Positions 5,783-8,221 of a DNA stretch of 8,221 nucleotides are shown here, piece by piece (position 1 is the stretch's first letter; each line of letters opens with the position of its first letter). The notes beneath the pieces are model-generated. The model saw only the letters and a program-made list of their open reading frames with translations, had not been told where the DNA came from and ran no database searches. Source of the DNA: Solirubrobacteraceae bacterium (GTDB taxonomy: Bacteria; Actinomycetota; Thermoleophilia; Solirubrobacterales; Solirubrobacteraceae). Both the position numbers and the translations under genes were made by a program. The stretch spans positions 1 through 8,221 of the forward strand of contig JAICJK010000085.1 in the NCBI GenBank assembly GCA_025928415.1, in the 5' to 3' direction.

Positions 5783-6283
5783 ATGTCCACCACGAACCAG
5801 ACGCTCGAGGCGAGGATCCAGCGCCTCGAGGACATCGAGGCCATCAACCGCCTGAAGATGACCTACGCGAAGCTGTGCGACGAGGGCTACGACGCGGACG
5901 GCATCGTGGCGCTCTTCGCCGAGGACGACGTGAGCTGGGTCAGCGACGTCTTCGGCACGCACATCGGCCGCGACGGCATCCACGCGTGGTTCGCCGACGT
6001 CGACGAGGAGATCCGCTGGGCGCTGCACCTGATGATCAACCCGGTCGTCGAGGTCGCCGACGACGGGCAGACGGCGACCGGCAGCTTCTACCTGCTCGAG
6101 CTGGCGACGATGTCCGCGCCGGAGGGCGACCCGGACGCGGTGATCATGACCGGCAAGTACAAAGACGACTTCGTCAAGGTCGACGGCGAGTGGCGCTTCA
6201 AGCGGATCGAGGTCAACTTCGAGCAGGTCTCGAACCTCGACCAGGGCTGGGTGCGCCAGCAGTTCCGCCAGCGGGAGCACTGA
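5783..6283 (+). CDS. NTF2/SnoaL-fold protein
   Basis: This 166-residue protein has the SnoaL-like/NTF2 cone fold, a scaffold used by small isomerases, dehydratases, hydrolases and binding proteins. It starts with an amphipathic helix LEARIQRLEDIEAINRLKMT (8-27), followed by ALFAEDDVSWV (43-53) and GRDGIHAWF (62-70). The strands include HLMINPVVEV (82-91) and TATGSFYLLE (97-106), then GKYKDDFVKVDGEWRFKRIE (124-143). D48, D49 and H82 lie where such proteins often line the pocket. The ATG at 5783 is chosen for the AGGAG at 5774-5778; an upstream in-frame ATG at 5720 has no such site and would add Arg-rich residues from the promoter region. The stop is 3 bases before the amidase start, so the two are co-transcribed. 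No specific reaction can be assigned. Confidence 0.8.
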   Translation: MSTTNQTLEARIQRLEDIEAINRLKMTYAKLCDEGYDADGIVALFAEDDVSWVSDVFGTHIGRDGIHAWFADVDEEIRWALHLMINPVVEVADDGQTATGSFYLLELATMSAPEGDPDAVIMTGKYKDDFVKVDGEWRFKRIEVNFEQVSNLDQGWVRQQFRQREH

Positions 6284-6286
6284 GCG

Positions 6287-7831
6287 ATGTCCGCCCGCCT
6301 GCAGCGCGAGGGGCTGCGCGAGCTGTCGCAGCCCTGGGGCTTCGCGCTCGACGATGCCGAGGCCGAGCAGCTCGGCGCGGTGGCCGACGACCTGCTGACG
6401 CTGCTCGACGACCTCGACGACGCGCAGGCGCCCGCGCACGCGGTGCTGGACGCGGTGCGCGAGGCGGGCGAGCGACCGCCGGCCGGCGAGGACCCGTTCA
6501 ACGCGATCGTCCGGCGCTGCCGCGTCCGCGCGACGGAGCCGGGGTCCGCGCTGGCCGGCATGCGCCTGGCGCTCAAGGACTCGATGGCGATCGCCGGCAT
6601 CCCGCTGACCCTCGGGTCGGCGGTGATGGACGGCTTCGTCCCCGACGCCGACGCGGTCGTCGTCGAGCGCGTCCTCCGCGCGGGGGCCGAGATCGTGGCG
6701 ATCACCAACATGGACGACTTCGCGTTCTCCGGCGGCGGCGACTCGAGCGCCTACGGCTTCACCCGCAACCCCTTCGACCGGTCGCGCACGGCGGCCGGGT
6801 CGTCGGGCGGGTCGGCGGCGGCGCTGTACTACGACGGCATCGACGCGGCGCTGGGCACCGACCAGGGCGGCTCGATCCGCGCGCCCGCCGCGTGGTGCGG
6901 GGTGCTGGGGCACAAGCCGACGCACGCCCTGGTGCCCTACACCGGCATCGCGGGCATCGACGCGACGTTCGACCACGTCGGGCCGATGACGCGCACCGTC
7001 GAGGACGCCGCGCGGCTGCTCGACGTGATCGCGGGGGCGGACCCGTCGGACCCGCGGCAGGCCGGCGGCGTGGCGGCGGAGGACTACGGCCGGGCGGTCG
7101 CGGACGCCCCGGACGACCTCGCGGGGCTGCGCGTGGGACTGGTGGCCGAGGCTCACGGCGACGCGGTCGGCGCGGAGCCCGCGGTCGCCGAGGCCATGCA
7201 GGGCGTGGCCGCGCGGCTGCGCGAGCTCGGCGCCGAGGTCCGCGACGTCTCGCTGCCCGAGCACGCCACCGCGGGCGCCGTCGCCTTCGCCGGCTTCATC
7301 GAGGGCATGACGGCGCTGCTGGGCGGCGGCGGCAACGGCTATCACTGGCGCGGCCGCTACGCGCCGGGCTTCGCCGACGCGCTCGCCCTCGCGCTGCGCG
7401 AGCGCGCGGACCGGCTCTCGCCGCAGATCAAGGTCACGCTCCTCGTCGGCGAGCACCTGCGCCGCACGCGGCGGGGGGCGGTCTACGCCCGGGCCCAGAA
7501 CGCCCGGCCGGCGCTGGTCGCCGCCCACGACCGCCTGCTGGCCGAGGTGGACCTCCTGCTCATGCCGACGACGCCCGGGCTGCCGCACGTCCACGACCCC
7601 GACATGCCGCTGCACGACCGCCTCATGCGCGGCTGGGGGCTGCTCGCCAACACATCCCCGACCGACATGACGGGCCATCCGGCGCTCAGCATGCCGGCCG
7701 CCGAGGCGGACGGCCTGCCGGTCGGCGCGATGCTCGTCGGCCGCCACTTCGACGACGCCCGCATCCTCGCCGTCGCCCGGACCTACGAGCGCGCGTTCGG
7801 CTGGAGCCCAAGCACATCACCCACGCTGTAA
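6287..7831 (+). CDS. amidase-signature family hydrolase
   Basis: This 514-residue amidase-signature hydrolase converts an amide or carbamoyl group to acid plus ammonia or amine. The Ser-cisSer-Lys triad is intact: K97 in LALKDSM (94-100), S172 in GSSGGSAAAL (171-180) and nucleophile S196 in TDQGGSIRAP (191-200). The spacings of 75 and 24 residues equal those of fatty acid amide hydrolase. GVLGHKPTHALVPYTG follows the nucleophile. The DQGGSIR and VPYTG features and the length recall enantioselective Rhodococcus-type amidases. Residues 1-90 form a helical N-terminal extension, and there is no extra C-terminal domain like that of allophanate hydrolase. ATG 6287 is preceded by a GGGAG (6273-6277) and lies 3 bases after the SnoaL-gene stop. 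The enzyme has no signal peptide and is probably cytoplasmic. Substrate unknown. Confidence 0.92.
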   Translation: MSARLQREGLRELSQPWGFALDDAEAEQLGAVADDLLTLLDDLDDAQAPAHAVLDAVREAGERPPAGEDPFNAIVRRCRVRATEPGSALAGMRLALKDSMAIAGIPLTLGSAVMDGFVPDADAVVVERVLRAGAEIVAITNMDDFAFSGGGDSSAYGFTRNPFDRSRTAAGSSGGSAAALYYDGIDAALGTDQGGSIRAPAAWCGVLGHKPTHALVPYTGIAGIDATFDHVGPMTRTVEDAARLLDVIAGADPSDPRQAGGVAAEDYGRAVADAPDDLAGLRVGLVAEAHGDAVGAEPAVAEAMQGVAARLRELGAEVRDVSLPEHATAGAVAFAGFIEGMTALLGGGGNGYHWRGRYAPGFADALALALRERADRLSPQIKVTLLVGEHLRRTRRGAVYARAQNARPALVAAHDRLLAEVDLLLMPTTPGLPHVHDPDMPLHDRLMRGWGLLANTSPTDMTGHPALSMPAAEADGLPVGAMLVGRHFDDARILAVARTYERAFGWSPSTSPTL

Positions 7832-7852
7832 CCGACGACGCTGTAACCAACG
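7823..7852. repeat. 15-bp imperfect tandem duplication over the amidase stop codon
   Basis: The 15-mer at 7823-7837 is repeated at 7838-7852 with one difference (G to A). It includes the amidase TAA stop (7829-7831). The period of five codons places a second TAA in frame at 7844-7846. Confidence 0.85.
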
Positions 7853-7867
7853 ATGATGCCTGCCACA

Positions 7868-7922
7868 GGTGGGAGTTCGCCCACCGGCGTCCGCGCCCTC
7901 GGCACGCCGGTCGGCAACTCCC
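7868..7922. repeat. hairpin cluster just downstream of the amidase gene
   Basis: Two alternative stems share this stretch. The short one is GGTGGG (7868-7873) with CCCACC (7880-7885), a 6-bp stem and 6-base loop. The long one pairs GGGAGTTCGCCCACCGGCGT (7871-7890) with the arm at 7904-7922, which matches apart from one extra base and one substitution, around a 13-base loop. The right arm runs into the 29-bp repeat, so this may be a decayed inverted copy of it. It could act as a terminator for the amidase transcript, but there is no T-tract. Confidence 0.55.
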
Positions 7923-7973
7923 GACCGACGGCGAAGCCGTCGGCAACTCCCGACCGACGGCGAAGCCGTCGGC
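7910..7973. repeat. 29-bp tandem repeat, each unit forming an 8-bp hairpin
   Basis: The sequence repeats exactly with a 29-base period from 7910 to 7973, about 2.2 copies. Each unit contains CCGACGGC-GAA-GCCGTCGG, a perfect 8-bp stem with a 3-base loop (7925-7943 and 7954-7972). The arrangement looks like a small palindromic intergenic repeat (REP-like) or a tandem RNA stem pair at the 3' side of the amidase gene. Two abutting copies without spacers exclude a CRISPR array. Confidence 0.85.
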
Positions 7974-7978
7974 GTCGG

Positions 7979-7990
7979 CCTGGATCCAAA
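7979..7990. promoter_or_regulatory. weak VanR-like operator candidate, distal
   Basis: CCTGGATCCAAA keeps the GGATCC core and matches ATTGGATCCAAT at 9 of 12 positions. Its centre lies 83 bp upstream of the next GGATCC site, close to eight helical turns, so an auxiliary or looping site is conceivable. Confidence 0.3.
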
Positions 7991-7992
7991 TG

Positions 7993-8007
7993 CGACACGC
8001 GGTGTCG
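7993..8007. promoter_or_regulatory. 15-bp dyad CGACAC-GCG-GTGTCG
   Basis: This is a perfect inverted repeat with 6-bp arms and a 3-base centre, about 70 bases upstream of the -35 of the downstream promoter. It could be a binding site for a dimeric regulator or a small RNA stem. It has no match elsewhere that I noticed, apart from a lone GCGACAC at 8044-8050. Confidence 0.3.
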
Positions 8008-8024
8008 TATCGACCGCATCCCAG

Positions 8025-8040
8025 CGGGCTTTTTGGCCCG
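8025..8040. terminator. short hairpin with a T-rich loop
   Basis: CGGGC (8025-8029) pairs with GCCCG (8036-8040) around the loop TTTTTG. The T-run is in the loop rather than after the stem, so intrinsic termination is doubtful. It could still insulate the downstream promoter from amidase read-through. Confidence 0.2.
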
Positions 8041-8061
8041 TCGAGCGACACTCCGCGCCAT

Positions 8062-8073
8062 TTCGGATCCCAT
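8062..8073. promoter_or_regulatory. VanR-like operator candidate just upstream of the -35
   Basis: TTCGGATCCCAT retains the GGATCC core and matches ATTGGATCCAAT at 9 of 12 positions. It ends 4 bases before the TTGACA at 8078. Its centre is exactly 21 bp, two helical turns, from the next site. Confidence 0.4.
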
Positions 8074-8077
8074 CACC

Positions 8078-8107
8078 TTGACACGGGATCCAATTTGCCC
8101 GTAGCGT
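8078..8107 (+). promoter_or_regulatory. strong housekeeping-sigma promoter for the gene starting at 8125
   Basis: A perfect consensus -35 TTGACA (8078-8083) is followed, after an 18-base spacer, by the -10 TAGCGT (8102-8107), which fits TANNNT. Initiation near 8114 would leave a leader of about 11 bases containing GGAG (8116-8119). It is the best-formed promoter in the window, and it carries a GGATCC site in its spacer. Confidence 0.7.
8083..8094. promoter_or_regulatory. VanR-like operator within the promoter spacer
   Basis: ACGGGATCCAAT matches ATTGGATCCAAT at 10 of 12 positions. It lies between the -35 and -10 of the downstream promoter, the classic place for repression by steric block. 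With the upstream site it also forms a 7-bp inverted repeat, GGATCCC (8065-8071) and GGGATCC (8085-8091), around the -35. Confidence 0.45.
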
Positions 8108-8124
8108 CCGCGACCGGAGAGATC

Positions 8125-8221
8125 GTGGCGACGCGCAAGCCCGCACAAGATCCTTCCTCCGTCTTCGGTCCCGGCTTCGGCCCGATCGACGGGGGCGAGG
8201 ACGACAGCAGCTACGAGCCGC
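8125..8221 (+). CDS. 5' fragment of an unrecognised gene
   Basis: A GTG start at 8125 follows GGAG (8116-8119) by 5 bases and lies 17 bases after a strong -10. The open frame continues to the window edge. The visible 32 residues begin VATRKPAQDPSSVFGPGFGP and then become acidic (DGGEDDSSYEP). They are hydrophilic, probably disordered, and show no signal peptide or domain. I do not recognise the family. The operator-flanked promoter suggests a gene controlled together with the aldehyde dehydrogenase operon; a transporter, enzyme or the regulator itself would all fit. Confidence 0.6.
   Translation, partial: MATRKPAQDPSSVFGPGFGPIDGGEDDSSYEP

Larger units (their letters stand above)
7832..8124. 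other. intergenic region with repeats, palindromes and a promoter, no gene
   Basis: No credible coding sequence is visible in this 293-bp stretch; the open frames across it are created by the GC-rich hairpin repeats. From left to right it holds the end of the stop-codon duplication, an imperfect hairpin (7871-7922) and a 29-bp tandem hairpin repeat (7910-7973). Further right are three GGATCC palindromes, a CGACAC dyad, a T-loop hairpin and a strong promoter for the next gene. The right part (from about 7981) is clearly more AT-rich than the left. Confidence 0.75.

Noticed and set aside
5744..7747. 667-codon open frame on the minus strand
   Set aside because: It runs antisense to the SnoaL and amidase genes, which carry intact motifs. 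Its composition (RR, GD, HR, DQ-rich) is that of a shadow frame.
7910..7973. CRISPR array
   Set aside because: The two 29-bp units abut directly with no spacers, and no cas-like gene is near.
7832..8124. Small protein or tRNA in the intergenic region
   Set aside because: Open frames here are driven by the hairpin repeats and lack ribosome sites. No cloverleaf or CCA-ended tRNA pattern is visible.
1..8221. Insertion sequence, integrase or attachment site
   Set aside because: No transposase or recombinase motif, no terminal inverted repeats with a target duplication, and all complete genes are intact.

Overview
The window is very GC-rich DNA with tightly packed, 4-bp-overlapping genes, GTG starts and TANNNT-type -10 elements that in places sit almost on the start codon. 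This points to an actinomycete. The tandem hairpin repeats and overall style would suit a soil Thermoleophilia/Solirubrobacterales-like lineage, but that placement is inference, because no marker gene is present.

Layout. (i) Bases 1-124 hold the 3' end of a rightward gene resembling the C-terminus of the DapA/N-acetylneuraminate lyase superfamily. A hairpin and a 21-bp tandem duplication separate it from the next, convergent operon. (ii) A leftward five-gene operon runs from 4672 to 172: aldehyde dehydrogenase, small cupin, AHS1-domain protein (pxpB-like), AHS2-domain protein (pxpC-like) and LamB/YcsF protein (pxpA-like). The last four genes overlap by 4 bp at each junction. (iii) Upstream of it, also leftward, lies a cyclase/kynurenine-formamidase-family metallohydrolase (5705-4731). 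(iv) Divergent from that, across a 77-bp promoter region, is a rightward pair: an NTF2/SnoaL-fold protein and an amidase-signature hydrolase (5783-7831). (v) A 293-bp intergenic region carries hairpin repeats, palindromes and a promoter with a consensus -35. It is followed by the first 97 bases of another rightward gene (8125 onward).

How the genes fit together. Four of the encoded activities are of kinds that open or hydrolyse C-N bonds (ATP-dependent lactam/amide opening, cyclic-amide hydrolase-like, amidase) or dispose of a resulting aldehyde. The aldehyde dehydrogenase looks most like 2-oxoglutarate-semialdehyde (2,5-dioxovalerate) dehydrogenases, and the partial DapA-family gene belongs to a superfamily that also makes that semialdehyde. 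I therefore infer an accessory catabolic locus for an amide, lactam or N-heterocycle; the substrate is unknown.

Two points stand out. First, the AHS1 and AHS2 proteins are of the urea-carboxylase type, with its long extensions and diagnostic motifs, not the short KipI/KipA type of ordinary 5-oxoprolinase. Yet no biotin carboxylase or biotin-carrier domain is present, and the partner is a LamB/YcsF protein that is altered at a conserved motif. Second, near-copies of a 12-bp palindrome, ATTGGATCCAAT, which I recall as the operator of the GntR-family vanillate repressor VanR, lie at the aldehyde dehydrogenase promoter and around the promoter of the gene starting at 8125. This suggests one GntR-type regulator for both transcription units.
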